Part shown: positions 8,994 through 17,329 of the stretch, piece by piece | How the letters are laid out: every line of letters starts with the position of its first letter | Position numbering within the stretch: the first letter of the stretch is position 1 | Assembly (NCBI RefSeq): GCF_009176305.1 | Contig: NZ_BLAJ01000002.1 | Coordinates: forward strand, 682,001-746,000 | Direction: 5' to 3' | Source: Martinezella dioscoreae | GTDB taxonomy: Bacteria > Pseudomonadota > Alphaproteobacteria > Rhizobiales > Rhizobiaceae | Length of the DNA: 64,000 nt | Notes under the pieces: model-generated | The model's database searches: none | Seen by the model: only the letters and a program-made list of their open reading frames with translations | Told to the model about the DNA's origin: nothing | Made by a program: the position numbers and the translations under genes

Positions 8994-9048
8994 CGTCTGG
9001 CCGCTTCTCCGAGGCGGTCGCGCGGCGGTGCGAGAGGGAGGAGACCTC

Positions 9049-10599
9049 ATGACGAGCCTTGAAGAAATCAGCCATCGGCACGACGATACCGTCAAGACGG
9101 AAGCAAACCGCATTCCGCCAGGCTCGCCAATCCTGGAACTCAAGGGCCTGCAGAAACGCTATGGCTTCGTCGAGGCGCTGAAGCCGGCGACCGTCACGTT
9201 TCTGGCTGGAGAGATTCATGCGATCGTCGGCGAAAATGGTGCGGGCAAATCGACCCTCATCAAGCTCCTGACCGGCGTCATCACCAGGACGGCGGGCGAA
9301 ATTTTCTGGTGTGGGCATCCGGTTGCGCTCGCAACGCCGAATGAGGCAATCGCCCGCGGCATCAATGCGGTGCATCAGGAAGTCGTGCTCTGCCCGCATC
9401 TGACCGTCGCTGCCAATCTTTTCCTTGGCGATGAAGTCAATCGTTTCGGCCTGATGCGCAAAAAGCAGATGGTGGCGATGGCGCAAACCGTGCTCGATGA
9501 TCTCGGCTTCGGACTGCCGGCGGGCGAACTCCTAAGCTCGCTCACCATCGGCCAGCAGCAGCTCGTGGCAACGGCAAGAGCCGCGATGCGTGGCACCCAA
9601 TTCCTGATTTTCGACGAGCCGACCGCCTATCTCACCCGCCAGGAATCGGCGCAATTGTTCAAGCTGATCCGTCGTCTGCAGGGCGAAGGCGTAACGATCG
9701 TCTATATCAGCCATCGCATGGAAGAGGTGTTCGAGCTGGCCGATCGCGTCTCTGTCTTGCGCGACGGCACGCATGTCGGCACCCGCACGATCGCCGAAAC
9801 CAACGAGGACGAGCTGATCAAGCTGATGATCAATCGTTCCATCGAGCAGATCTACCACAAGGAGGAGATCCCGATCGGCGATACCATCCTCGATGGCCGC
9901 GGCCTTTCCGGCCCCGGCTTCGAGAATGTTTCGCTCAGCGTCCGTGCCGGCGAGATCGTCGGTCTTTACGGGCTGATCGGCGCCGGCCGCAGCGAATTCG
10001 CGCTGGGTCTTTATGGTCGCCAGCCGCTTTCTGCGGGCGAAATCTACTGGCAGGGACGCAAGGTCGACATCCGCAACGAGCGTGACGCGATGGAACTCGG
10101 TATTGCCCTAGCACCGGAGAGCCGACGCGATCAGGGCCTCTGCCTCAACCTGCCGATCGGGCTCAACATCAATCTCCCCGTGTTCCGGCGGCTGAGCCAC
10201 GGTCCGATCATCAACAACAAGAGTGAAGCTGCGAATGCCGACAAGCAGATCCGCGATCTCAGCATCAAGACACCGAGCCGGCGGGTTCTGGTTTCAGCCA
10301 TGTCCGGCGGCAATCAGCAGAAAGTGGTCATCGGCAAATGGCTGAGCCACGGTGCCAAGCTCTTCATCTTCGATGAGCCGACAGTCGGCGTCGATGTCGG
10401 AACGAAGGCGGAGATCTATCGGCTATTTGCCAAGCTGCTGCGCGCCGGCGCCGGCATCATCGTCATTTCGTCCTATCTGCCCGAGGTTTACGAGCTCGCG
10501 GACCGTCTGCACGTCTTCCGCCACGGCCAGCTGGTCGCCAGCCATGATTTCCATGCCGCGACGCATGAAGAAGTCCTCGGCGAGGCGATCGGCGTCTGA
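9049..10599 (+). CDS. Sugar ABC transporter ATPase with two nucleotide-binding domains (RbsA/MglA type)
   Basis: A 516-residue duplicated ATPase. The first domain has a Walker A GENGAGKST, signature-like LTIGQQQLVATARA and Walker B FDEPTAYL. The second has a degenerate Walker A (GLIGAGRSEF), signature MSGGNQQKVVIGKWL and Walker B FDEPTVGVD. One strong and one weak site is normal for this subfamily. ATG 9049 is preferred because GAGGGAGGAGAC precedes it; an in-frame GTG at 9028 is less likely. The 30 residues before the first domain form a short hydrophilic extension. It works at the inner face of the membrane with the permease encoded next and the binding protein encoded before. Confidence 0.9.
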   Translation: MTSLEEISHRHDDTVKTEANRIPPGSPILELKGLQKRYGFVEALKPATVTFLAGEIHAIVGENGAGKSTLIKLLTGVITRTAGEIFWCGHPVALATPNEAIARGINAVHQEVVLCPHLTVAANLFLGDEVNRFGLMRKKQMVAMAQTVLDDLGFGLPAGELLSSLTIGQQQLVATARAAMRGTQFLIFDEPTAYLTRQESAQLFKLIRRLQGEGVTIVYISHRMEEVFELADRVSVLRDGTHVGTRTIAETNEDELIKLMINRSIEQIYHKEEIPIGDTILDGRGLSGPGFENVSLSVRAGEIVGLYGLIGAGRSEFALGLYGRQPLSAGEIYWQGRKVDIRNERDAMELGIALAPESRRDQGLCLNLPIGLNINLPVFRRLSHGPIINNKSEAANADKQIRDLSIKTPSRRVLVSAMSGGNQQKVVIGKWLSHGAKLFIFDEPTVGVDVGTKAEIYRLFAKLLRAGAGIIVISSYLPEVYELADRLHVFRHGQLVASHDFHAATHEEVLGEAIGV

Positions 10600-10631
10600 A
10601 CAATAAACAAGTCTAAAGAGGGAGAACAAAA

Positions 10632-11603
10632 ATGGCCGCGAATACGACAGAAGGCCCGACCGTTGCGCCCCGGCGCAAGATGAACATCCTCTTCAGCTTG
10701 ACGCTGATCCTGCTGTTGCTGGCACTGTGGGTCGTGCTCGGACTCTGGACCGACAAGTTCTGGACGCCGCTCAACATCACCAATCTGATGCGTCAGGGCT
10801 CTATGACGGCCATTCTTGCGCTTGGGCAAACCTTCGTCATCATCACCGCGGGCATCGACCTTTCCGTAGGCGCGATCGTCGGCTTCTGCACCGTCATCAT
10901 CGCCTGGCTGCTGCAGGCCGGGTTTCCGGTCTGGGCGGCCATCCTGATCACATTGCTGTTCGGGGTTCTGATCGGGGCGTTCCATGGTTTCGGCATCGTG
11001 CGCATGGGCCTGCCACCCTTCATCATCACGCTCGCGACATTGACATCGCTTCGCGGTATCGGCCTGCTGATTACCAACGGTTCGACGATCAATATCGTCA
11101 ATGATGATTTCACCAATTTCGCTGTCTCGGATTTCTTGGGAATCCCGAGCCTGTTCTGGATGGTGATCCTCGTGGCGATCCCGGCCGTGATCTTCCTGCA
11201 TCTGAGCCGCTGGGGGCGCTATCTCTTCGCCGTCGGCTCAAACCGCGAGGCTGCACGTCTGTCCGGCGTCAACGTCAACCGGATGATCTATCTCGCCTAT
11301 ATCCTTTCAGGGACCTGTGCGGCGTTCGTCGGCATTCTTCTTGCCTCGCGTATCGCCATCGGCAATGCCACGCAGGCCGACGGCTGGGAGTTGCAGGCGA
11401 TCGCCTCTTCGGTGATCGGTGGAACCAGCCTGTTCGGCGCCGTCGGAACGGTCTACGGCCCGCTGATCGGCGCCTTCATCCTGGCAACCATCAACAATGG
11501 CGCCAACCTGCTGAACCTGAATTCCTTCTGGCAGCGCATTATCACCGGTGTCCTGATCATCGTCATCGTTTATTTCGACCAGCTGCGGCGCCGCCGGGCC
11601 TAG
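10632..11603 (+). CDS. Sugar ABC transporter permease (RbsC/XylH type)
   Basis: A 323-residue inner-membrane permease with about 8-10 predicted hydrophobic spans and a short polar N-terminus. GIDLSVGAIVGF near residue 75 and the conserved VGSNREAARLSGVNVNR cytoplasmic loop, which contacts the ATPase, identify the ribose/galactose branched family. AGAGGGAGAACAAAA lies before ATG 10632. It is the last gene of the reductase-transporter unit and is followed by a strong hairpin. It presumably forms a homodimeric channel for the same aldose. Confidence 0.9.
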   Translation: MAANTTEGPTVAPRRKMNILFSLTLILLLLALWVVLGLWTDKFWTPLNITNLMRQGSMTAILALGQTFVIITAGIDLSVGAIVGFCTVIIAWLLQAGFPVWAAILITLLFGVLIGAFHGFGIVRMGLPPFIITLATLTSLRGIGLLITNGSTINIVNDDFTNFAVSDFLGIPSLFWMVILVAIPAVIFLHLSRWGRYLFAVGSNREAARLSGVNVNRMIYLAYILSGTCAAFVGILLASRIAIGNATQADGWELQAIASSVIGGTSLFGAVGTVYGPLIGAFILATINNGANLLNLNSFWQRIITGVLIIVIVYFDQLRRRRA

Positions 11604-11620
11604 GAAAGGGACAGGGCGAG

Positions 11621-11673
11621 GCATGGGGCGACAATCGAGCGGGACGCTATCCCCGTTCGATTGTTGCCCATGC
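11621..11673. terminator. Strong bidirectional hairpin after sugar transporter operon
   Basis: The arms 11621-11643 and 11651-11673 pair over about 22 bp with one bulge and two wobble or mismatch positions (GCATGGGGCGACAATCGAGC against TTCGATTGTTGCCCATGC) and a 7-base loop. It lies between the transporter operon and exoZ, which converge on it. There is no long U-run. The remaining bases to 11873 contain nothing I recognise. Confidence 0.6.
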
Positions 11674-11873
11674 TTGTCGTCAAGGAAGGTCGCTTTGGAG
11701 CGCTGTGGGCCTAGACCTATCCGGGCAGGCGCCAGTTTAGAGGCTTGCAGGTAGAAGCAGGCATCAGTCTGCGCACAAGCTGCGCCGGAACCAACTGTCC
11801 TTTAGGAGAGGTCTACCGAGGCGTCCTCAAGCGTATGCGCGATATTGCGCAACGGGTGTGCGCAGCGCGGGCC

Positions 11874-12881
11874 TCAGGCCGGCGAAGGGCGCGATCTTTG
11901 CCAGCTCAGGTTTCTCAGCAGATTGCGCAGCGGCTTTTCGACAGCTTCGTAGGCGCAGATGCCGAGAATGGTGCCGCTGATGACGGCGACGAAGGTGATG
12001 GCGTCGGAGGGTATCTGCATCCGCGCCATCAGCTTGACGACCACCGAAATGGCCAATGTGTGCCAGAGGTAGATCGAATAGGAGCTGTTGCCGAGATAGG
12101 TAAGGAGCGGGATGGAGGGCAACTTGCCGCTGCGTTCCACCGACACCATGCCGAGTACGAGGGCAACAGCGAGGGGTCCGCAGGTCACCTCGTTGAAGTC
12201 CAGGCCGAGAATCTGGATCGCAGCAAAGCCCGACAATGCGACGGCGATCAGGGCAAGACCGAGGCCCGCCCCCGGCACGTGTCCGGATAGCCAGAGGCGT
12301 CCGAGGATTGCGCCGGCGACGAATTCCAGGATGATCGGCCGCGTATAGGTCAAAAGCAGCGGGGACTGTGAGGCGATGATGCCGCCGGCAAGGACAAAGG
12401 CGAGGAAGATCGCCGTCATGCTGGCAAGCCGCAGCCGTTGCGGCAGGAACAAGCAGGCCGCGAAGATGACGTAGAAGAACATTTCGAAATTCAGCGTCCA
12501 TCCCTGCACCAGAACCGGCCAGATCTCATCACCGCTCGTGCTTGGCGAGCGGACAGGAATGAACAGCAGCGAACCGAGGATATGACCTGCCGTCAGCTTC
12601 ATGTTCGGAAACAGGCCGATGGCGGCGCCGGCAATCATGATGGCGGTCACGATCCAGTAGGATGGCGCGATGCGCTGCAGCCGGTCGAGCGCAAAGCGCA
12701 GCGGCGTCACCGGTCGACGCTCGCTCATGGTCCACATGATGAATCCGCTGATGACGAAGAAGACGTCGACGCCAGCGGCGCCGATGCGGAAATGGCCGCC
12801 GCTGCGCTCGGCTGCGTGAAAGAACACTACCGCGAGCGCTGCAAAGGCACGGAGATATTGAATGCCGTAGAGTGTCTTCAT
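11874..12881 (-). CDS. exoZ: Exopolysaccharide acetyltransferase ExoZ (acyltransferase 3 family)
   Basis: A 335-residue integral membrane O-acyltransferase with about ten hydrophobic spans. The N-terminal IQYLRAFAALAVVFFHA with its catalytic-type His, then GVDVFFVISGFIMW and the R-x10-R-type region RFALDRLQRIAPSYW, are typical of acyltransferase-3 proteins. In S. meliloti ExoZ adds acetyl groups to the succinoglycan repeat. Its start overlaps the exoQ stop as ATGA (12878-12881), so the two are translationally coupled at the end of the exoY-F-Q-Z unit. The position after exoQ supports ExoZ rather than a generic acyltransferase. Confidence 0.9.
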   Translation of the reverse strand: MKTLYGIQYLRAFAALAVVFFHAAERSGGHFRIGAAGVDVFFVISGFIMWTMSERRPVTPLRFALDRLQRIAPSYWIVTAIMIAGAAIGLFPNMKLTAGHILGSLLFIPVRSPSTSGDEIWPVLVQGWTLNFEMFFYVIFAACLFLPQRLRLASMTAIFLAFVLAGGIIASQSPLLLTYTRPIILEFVAGAILGRLWLSGHVPGAGLGLALIAVALSGFAAIQILGLDFNEVTCGPLAVALVLGMVSVERSGKLPSIPLLTYLGNSSYSIYLWHTLAISVVVKLMARMQIPSDAITFVAVISGTILGICAYEAVEKPLRNLLRNLSWQRSRPSPA

Positions 12882-14170
12882 TGGCCCGTTCGCGGCTCCC
12901 AGTTGACAGGCGGCGCGAATGGTATCTGCTCATCCGTTCGCAATGGCATGTTCGCCGGCATGCGCGCTCGCATGGAAAGCTTTCCTGCTGTGAAGTAAAA
13001 CAGGAAGGACCCGACATGGTACGGATTGAGAATATCGATCTCGACGAAAGAGCGGATCAGCAACAGGGTCGCGACACCCAGAAGGATGTAGGATTCATCG
13101 TTTCTGATGTCGCTCAGAAAGCGGCTGATATGGCCGATGAAAGCCGTCAGCAGGATCGAGGCGAGCAGGAAGACGCCGATGAGTCCGGTTTCGACCGTAG
13201 TTTCGATATAGGTATTATGGAAATGGAAGCCAGCGCGGGAGGCGATAAAGAACTCATCCCACAGTCGCTCGGGCTCGGAGAAACCCTGGACCCAATAAGC
13301 TTGATAGCCGACGCCGAAGAAAGGATTCTGCTGTGCGGCCGCGATGCCCTGCTGCCAAAGATAGGTACGCCCGGTAAGCGTGGAATCCTTGCCAAACGCA
13401 CCGAGAACAAGATCGACCGCACCGAGATAGACGCCGGCAACCGCGAGGATGACGCCGGAGACGGCCGCTGTCACAAACAGCCTTTTACGCTGCTTGGGAG
13501 ACAGATACAGGATGACGCGCAGGCTTATGCATAACACTACGACCAGTCCCGTCGTCAGCACCGATGTTGCCGATGCCGAAGCATGGAGGCAATAGGCGGA
13601 CAGCAGGCCGGCAAATCCTGCACCCAGCATCCAGATCCGACGTTCGCCAAGGACGAAGACGGCTGCGAAGGCGAAATAGATGCCGAGCGAGGCATAAAAG
13701 CCGAGCTGGTTCTTGGAATCGAAGGCGCCGACGAAGCTGTAGCTTCCGTCGATCGGATCATAGGCGTAATAGCCGAACAATATCGAATAGATGAGCACGA
13801 TGGCGGTGCCCGCGATCGCGCCGCGCGTCAGCGTGCGGATATCGAGCGTGCGCATGGCGACCAAGGCGCAGAAGATATGCGTCATGTACTGGATCGCCGC
13901 GCGCGCCGTCACGGAGGGCACGACCGACCAGAAAATCGAAAGGCAGGTGAAAACGCCGAATGCGAAGAGCCAGAGCTGTCTATTATAGCTGCCGAGCACG
14001 TTCCGGTAATCGATCATGACGAGCGGAAACCAGAGGGCATAGTACAGCAGAATCGAGGGCTGGCCGAAGCGGGAGGAATAGGCAAATACGAAGAAGGAGA
14101 GAGCAATCGCCACCGCTCCGTAGGTGGCGTTGCTGCCTGGACGCACAAAGATCGATTTGGCTATCCGCAT
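12878..14170 (-). CDS. exoQ: Exopolysaccharide polymerase ExoQ (Wzy/O-antigen ligase-like)
   Basis: A 430-residue polytopic membrane protein (about 10-12 spans) with a large periplasmic loop containing TLTGRTYLWQQGIAAAQQNPFFGVGYQ and the HFHNTYIETTVETGLIG motif that marks Wzy/WaaL-type proteins. In succinoglycan synthesis ExoQ polymerises lipid-linked octasaccharide repeats at the periplasmic face, together with ExoP and ExoF. The upstream neighbour is exoF (8 bases away) and exoZ overlaps its stop by 4 bases, which indicates a single transcript. Confidence 0.9.
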   Translation of the reverse strand: MRIAKSIFVRPGSNATYGAVAIALSFFVFAYSSRFGQPSILLYYALWFPLVMIDYRNVLGSYNRQLWLFAFGVFTCLSIFWSVVPSVTARAAIQYMTHIFCALVAMRTLDIRTLTRGAIAGTAIVLIYSILFGYYAYDPIDGSYSFVGAFDSKNQLGFYASLGIYFAFAAVFVLGERRIWMLGAGFAGLLSAYCLHASASATSVLTTGLVVVLCISLRVILYLSPKQRKRLFVTAAVSGVILAVAGVYLGAVDLVLGAFGKDSTLTGRTYLWQQGIAAAQQNPFFGVGYQAYWVQGFSEPERLWDEFFIASRAGFHFHNTYIETTVETGLIGVFLLASILLTAFIGHISRFLSDIRNDESYILLGVATLLLIRSFVEIDILNPYHVGSFLFYFTAGKLSMRARMPANMPLRTDEQIPFAPPVNWEPRTGQ

Positions 14171-14178
14171 CGACTTTC

Positions 14179-15453
14179 CTATCGGATGGCAAGGCCGGTA
14201 GTGACCTTGATTAGGTCGCCCGGCAGTACCTGCGTGTTCTCCTGAGCCTGAATTTCCTTCGACTGGCCGTTTTCGTCACGAATGATGGTGTAGGAGATGC
14301 TGACACCCGGTCCGCTTGGATCGAGGTTGCTGGCGTCGGCGGATTGGGCCACGGCTTCCTGCATGAGCGATTGGCTGGTCGACAGTTTCAGCTGCAGCGT
14401 TTCCAGCTGCGTGTCGGTATCCTGCATGTCCTGGGCCAACGAGCTCTGCCAGTCGTTGTGCAGAGTGATCTCGTCCTGGTTGGCCTTGTTGATATCCTGT
14501 TTGGCTTTCAGGGACGCGGTTTCCGTATCGAGAAGCGTCGCTTCCAGATCGGAGGCGCGCTGTTCAGCGGAGATCCTGCGGGAGGCAAGCTCCAGGCCGC
14601 GTTCCGTCAGGCTTTCGACTTTGTCGCGATCGGCCTTGGCCAGATCGAGCTGGCGGCTCTGCGTGTCGTTCTTTTTCGAAAGCGCCTCGACTTCGTTCTG
14701 TAGGAGCGCCTTCAGATCTTCCAGTGATTTTAGCTGCGTCGTCATGCGCTTGGCGCGCGTGTCCATCAGCGCTTTCTCGCTTGCGAGCAGACTTGCCGTT
14801 TGGGGCAATTGCTTGAGCTCTGGCGGCACATCGATGTCATCCTTGCCAGCCAATTCGGCCAGCAGCCGCGCCTTGCGCATCAGCAGGCGGCTGCGCTCCG
14901 CCATGTAGACGACGGCGTCGCCCTTGGCATTGATGAAATCGCGCGCAAAGCGCTGTCCGGCATCGGCACGGCGCATGCCGCCGCCGAGGCTTACGGCTTT
15001 CAGCACGGTCAGGTTGGGTACGAACGGATATTCACCCGGATTCTGCACTTCCCCTGAAAGGTAGATCGGTCGGAACTGCGACATTTCAACTGAAGCCGAT
15101 GGGCGATCACGCAGGCCGAACTGCTTCTGCAGCCCGAGGCCGATGGCTTCGGCGATCTGATCCGTGGTCTTGCCGACTGCGGGCATGTCCCCGATGAAGG
15201 GAATGGATATCGAGCCGGAAGGGCCGACCGTATAATCGCCCGAAATGGTGGACCAGTCACGAACCGTGCCTTCGGCGGTCTGCCATTCGGCGACGCGCAC
15301 ATGCAGCTTGTCCATGACGCCCAGATGATATCCGGGAAGGTTTTCGGCCGAGGCCGAGACGGAAGCTACGCAAAGGCTGAGAGCAACGATAGTTGCGCAG
15401 CGTAGCGATGTATTGACGCGTACAAGCCTCTTGGAAGGCCGAAATTCAATCAT
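14179..15453 (-). CDS. exoF: Exopolysaccharide export protein ExoF
   Basis: A 424-residue exported protein with a signal peptide (IVALSLCVASVSASA, cleaved near residue 36), a polysaccharide-export (Wza-like) beta domain containing YHLGVMDKLHVRV and GDYTVGPSGSISIPF, a SLBB-like part (PIYLSGEVQNPGEYPFVPN) and a long coiled-coil segment (about 200-350) before a second C-terminal domain ending QVLPGDLIKV. ExoF is required with ExoY for the first step and for export in S. meliloti. AGGGAAGATCC precedes ATG 15453. It lies 84 bases after exoY, with a hairpin between. Confidence 0.92.
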   Translation of the reverse strand: MIEFRPSKRLVRVNTSLRCATIVALSLCVASVSASAENLPGYHLGVMDKLHVRVAEWQTAEGTVRDWSTISGDYTVGPSGSISIPFIGDMPAVGKTTDQIAEAIGLGLQKQFGLRDRPSASVEMSQFRPIYLSGEVQNPGEYPFVPNLTVLKAVSLGGGMRRADAGQRFARDFINAKGDAVVYMAERSRLLMRKARLLAELAGKDDIDVPPELKQLPQTASLLASEKALMDTRAKRMTTQLKSLEDLKALLQNEVEALSKKNDTQSRQLDLAKADRDKVESLTERGLELASRRISAEQRASDLEATLLDTETASLKAKQDINKANQDEITLHNDWQSSLAQDMQDTDTQLETLQLKLSTSQSLMQEAVAQSADASNLDPSGPGVSISYTIIRDENGQSKEIQAQENTQVLPGDLIKVTTGLAIR

Positions 15454-15491
15454 GCAGGATCTTCCCTGTTATTGGTAGGCAACCCGCAAGA

Positions 15492-15520
15492 CGCGGGAGA
15501 ACCGCAGGAAACCTCCCGCG
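15492..15520 (-). other. Hairpin between exoY and exoF
   Basis: CGCGGGAG (15492-15499) and CTCCCGCG (15513-15520) form a perfect 8-bp stem with a 13-base loop in the exoY-exoF gap. No U-run follows on the minus strand. It may adjust the relative expression of the two genes or protect the exoY message. Confidence 0.4.
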
Positions 15521-15537
15521 GTATCTGTCAGTCATCA

Positions 15538-16218
15538 TCAATAGCTGCCGCGCGAGAGGCAGACTGCAGGAATGGTTTTGGCGATGATCACCATGTCGCT
15601 GCTGAGCGACCAGTTCTTCACATAATGCGTGTCGAAGGCGACACGGCTTTCATAGGAGACGTCGTTGCGGCCGCTGACCTGCCACAGACCGGTCAGGCCC
15701 GGACGGGACTGCAAATAGTAGATTGCCGCGGTCTCGTAGCGTTCGAGCTCGTCTTCCACGACCGGGCGTGGTCCGACGACGCTCATTTCGCCGCGGATGA
15801 TGTTGATGAGCTGCGGCAGCTCGTCGAGGCTGAGCTTGCGCAGGACGGCCCCGACGGTGGTGACACGGGGGTCGTTCTGCAGTTTGCGCGTTGCGCGCCA
15901 CTCTTCCATTGCCTTCGGATTGGCCTGCAGGTAGGCATGCAGCACCTTGTCGCCATCGACGACCATGGTGCGGAACTTCAGGCAACGGAAGGTCTTGCCG
16001 TTATGGCCGATACGGCGATGACCGTAGAAAGCGGGGCCGCGGTCTGTAAGTTTTACCAGCAGCATCAGCATCAGAAAGAGCGGGCTGATGAGAACCAAAG
16101 CGAGCATAGCGGTAGAGACGTCGAAAACGCGCTTCAGTACTCCACCAGTGGGCGGAAAGACGTCGCTTTCCGCGGCGCTGAAAAAAGCCGATGTGGCCGA
16201 TCTCGTCGCAGACTTCAT
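15538..16218 (-). CDS. exoY: Galactosyl-1-phosphate undecaprenyl transferase ExoY (bacterial sugar transferase)
   Basis: A 226-residue priming enzyme that transfers Gal-1-P from UDP-Gal to undecaprenyl phosphate, the first step of succinoglycan synthesis. Seen: one N-terminal membrane span (LLISP-type [14 protein letters not shown]), [40 protein letters not shown] and [14 protein letters not shown], all hallmarks of the family. The start [10 protein letters not shown] at 16218 matches the known ExoY N-terminus and has GGAG 8 bases upstream; the longer frame to 16395 is rejected. The product has the same length as S. meliloti ExoY as I remember it. It is the first gene of exoYFQZ, divergent from exoX. 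Confidence 0.95.
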   Translation of the reverse strand: MKSATRSATSAFFSAAESDVFPPTGGVLKRVFDVSTAMLALVLISPLFLMLMLLVKLTDRGPAFYGHRRIGHNGKTFRCLKFRTMVVDGDKVLHAYLQANPKAMEEWRATRKLQNDPRVTTVGAVLRKLSLDELPQLINIIRGEMSVVGPRPVVEDELERYETAAIYYLQSRPGLTGLWQVSGRNDVSYESRVAFDTHYVKNWSLSSDMVIIAKTIPAVCLSRGSY

Positions 16219-16580
16219 AGAGAAAACTCCATTCATGTTGACGATTGGTCGGAAATTCTCGGACGCGTAATTAGAGCCGGGATGATCGGAGTGTAGGTTC
16301 CGATTTGGACTTTTTAAGCCAAACTTTTGTAGCGATATGGCATGGCGGTATAGAATTACCGCACCGATGGTGAATTGGTTTAATTCAGTGATCAACTATA
16401 GATGGGTTGTACTGTATCGTGTTGCGTATAATGTCACGGTTGACAGCTCTGCCGCGTCATAGTCGACGATTTCTAAGGATGTTATAGGCATCGAACGGTA
16501 AGTTGTTCATTATCATTGGCTTCGATAGCCTGTGTTTGGTTTCCCTTCAGCTATATGCCATCCCGATTTCTTCATGAGAT

Positions 16581-16611
16581 ATATTGCGCTGCAGCAATAT
16601 TTTGCAGCGCA
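16581..16611. repeat. Nested inverted repeats carrying the TGCGCTGCA motif
   Basis: TGCGCTGCA (16585-16593) and TGCAGCGCA (16603-16611) form a perfect 9-bp inverted repeat with a 9-base spacer. A second perfect inverted repeat, ATATTGC (16581-16587) and GCAATAT (16594-16600), shares bases with it, so the two hairpins are mutually exclusive. The minus-strand read of 16600-16611 is TGCGCTGCAAAA, the same 12-mer found at 19371 and 20720. A dyad operator or a small RNA switch in the exoY/exoX control region is inferred. Confidence 0.6.
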
Positions 16612-16905
16612 CATACTGAGATCGGATTTTTCAGGACTTTGTAATAAAAGTTGATTGGATTGACGATGAAACGATGGAGGCGCGGCTGACCTCATGCTTC
16701 GTAAAAATTGCATTATTTCATTACATCTCCATATAATTGCAAAGAGAAAGATGAACAAATTCAATTGTAATTATAATCGAGGTGTAGTTTTAACAGGCCC
16801 GGCGTTAGGGTCGTCTCAAATCGCAACGGATCTGGGTAACTTGGTTGAATCTCAATGAATCATAAAATATATTTAAGACTTAGGTCTGATAAGGGAGGAA
16901 AGACC

Positions 16906-16944
16906 TTGATCGTTTTTCATTTGATGGTCGAGCGGGCGGGGTAA
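16906..16944 (+). CDS. Possible 12-codon leader ORF ahead of exoX
   Basis: A TTG codon at 16906 follows AAGGGAGGAAAG (16891-16902), the strongest ribosome-binding site in the region, and opens the frame (L/M)IVFHLMVERAG, which stops at TAA 16942-16944. The exoX ATG is four bases further, in another frame. exoX itself has only GGGGTAAG, which overlaps the leader's stop. The layout fits a leader peptide that couples ribosomes onto exoX. It is too short to judge by composition, and chance cannot be excluded. Confidence 0.4.
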   Translation: MIVFHLMVERAG

Positions 16945-16948
16945 GATT

Positions 16949-17239
16949 ATGTATGCGCCCCGCGTTTTCATCAGCATGCTGGGCACGCTGATCGTATTTG
17001 CCATCGCAACATATTTCCTGACGAACTCGCTTTCGACCACCCTGATCGAAACGGTCATCTGTGCCGTCCTTCTGCAGGTCGGTTATTTCCTGGGTGTGCT
17101 CTACCTTGTCTGGAAAGAGCGCAAGGCGCATGAAGCCCTGTCGAGCGAAGATAAGGTGCCGTCATCGGCCCAGGAGGACAGCAAGGTCGCCGGTCTGTCC
17201 GCCTCCAGTTTAAAGCGTTCGGAACCGTTCAACCCCTGA
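16949..17239 (+). CDS. exoX: Exopolysaccharide production repressor ExoX (SyrA/ExoX family)
   Basis: A 96-residue small inner-membrane protein with two hydrophobic spans (about 4-27 VFISMLGTLIVFAIATYFLT and 33-54) and a polar, Ser-rich cytoplasmic tail. This size and topology, with LVWKERKA after the second span, match ExoX/SyrA proteins, which inhibit EPS synthesis post-translationally, apparently at the ExoY step, in a dose-dependent manner in S. meliloti and Rhizobium NGR234. It is divergent from exoY and followed by exoU. Translation is probably coupled to the short leader ORF just upstream. Confidence 0.85.
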   Translation: MYAPRVFISMLGTLIVFAIATYFLTNSLSTTLIETVICAVLLQVGYFLGVLYLVWKERKAHEALSSEDKVPSSAQEDSKVAGLSASSLKRSEPFNP

Positions 17240-17329
17240 ACCGGCTAGACGATTAGATCTTTTGATGATCCGGTAGTTGCCGGATCGGCGCCATGTCCTA
17301 AGTCTCCGCCTGAACCATTGGAGGCTGAC

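Larger units (their letters stand above)
16219..16948. promoter_or_regulatory. AT-rich exoY-exoX divergent regulatory region
   Basis: This 730-base gap is clearly more AT-rich than the flanking genes, especially 16490-16900, as expected for a region bound by MucR/Ros-type or other EPS regulators. It contains the nested inverted repeats at 16581-16611, a TTATAAT run at about 16770, a small AGAC-ttag-GTCT repeat near 16877-16888 and the exoX leader ORF. I could not assign the exoY start site with confidence. No other gene is visible. Confidence 0.55.
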
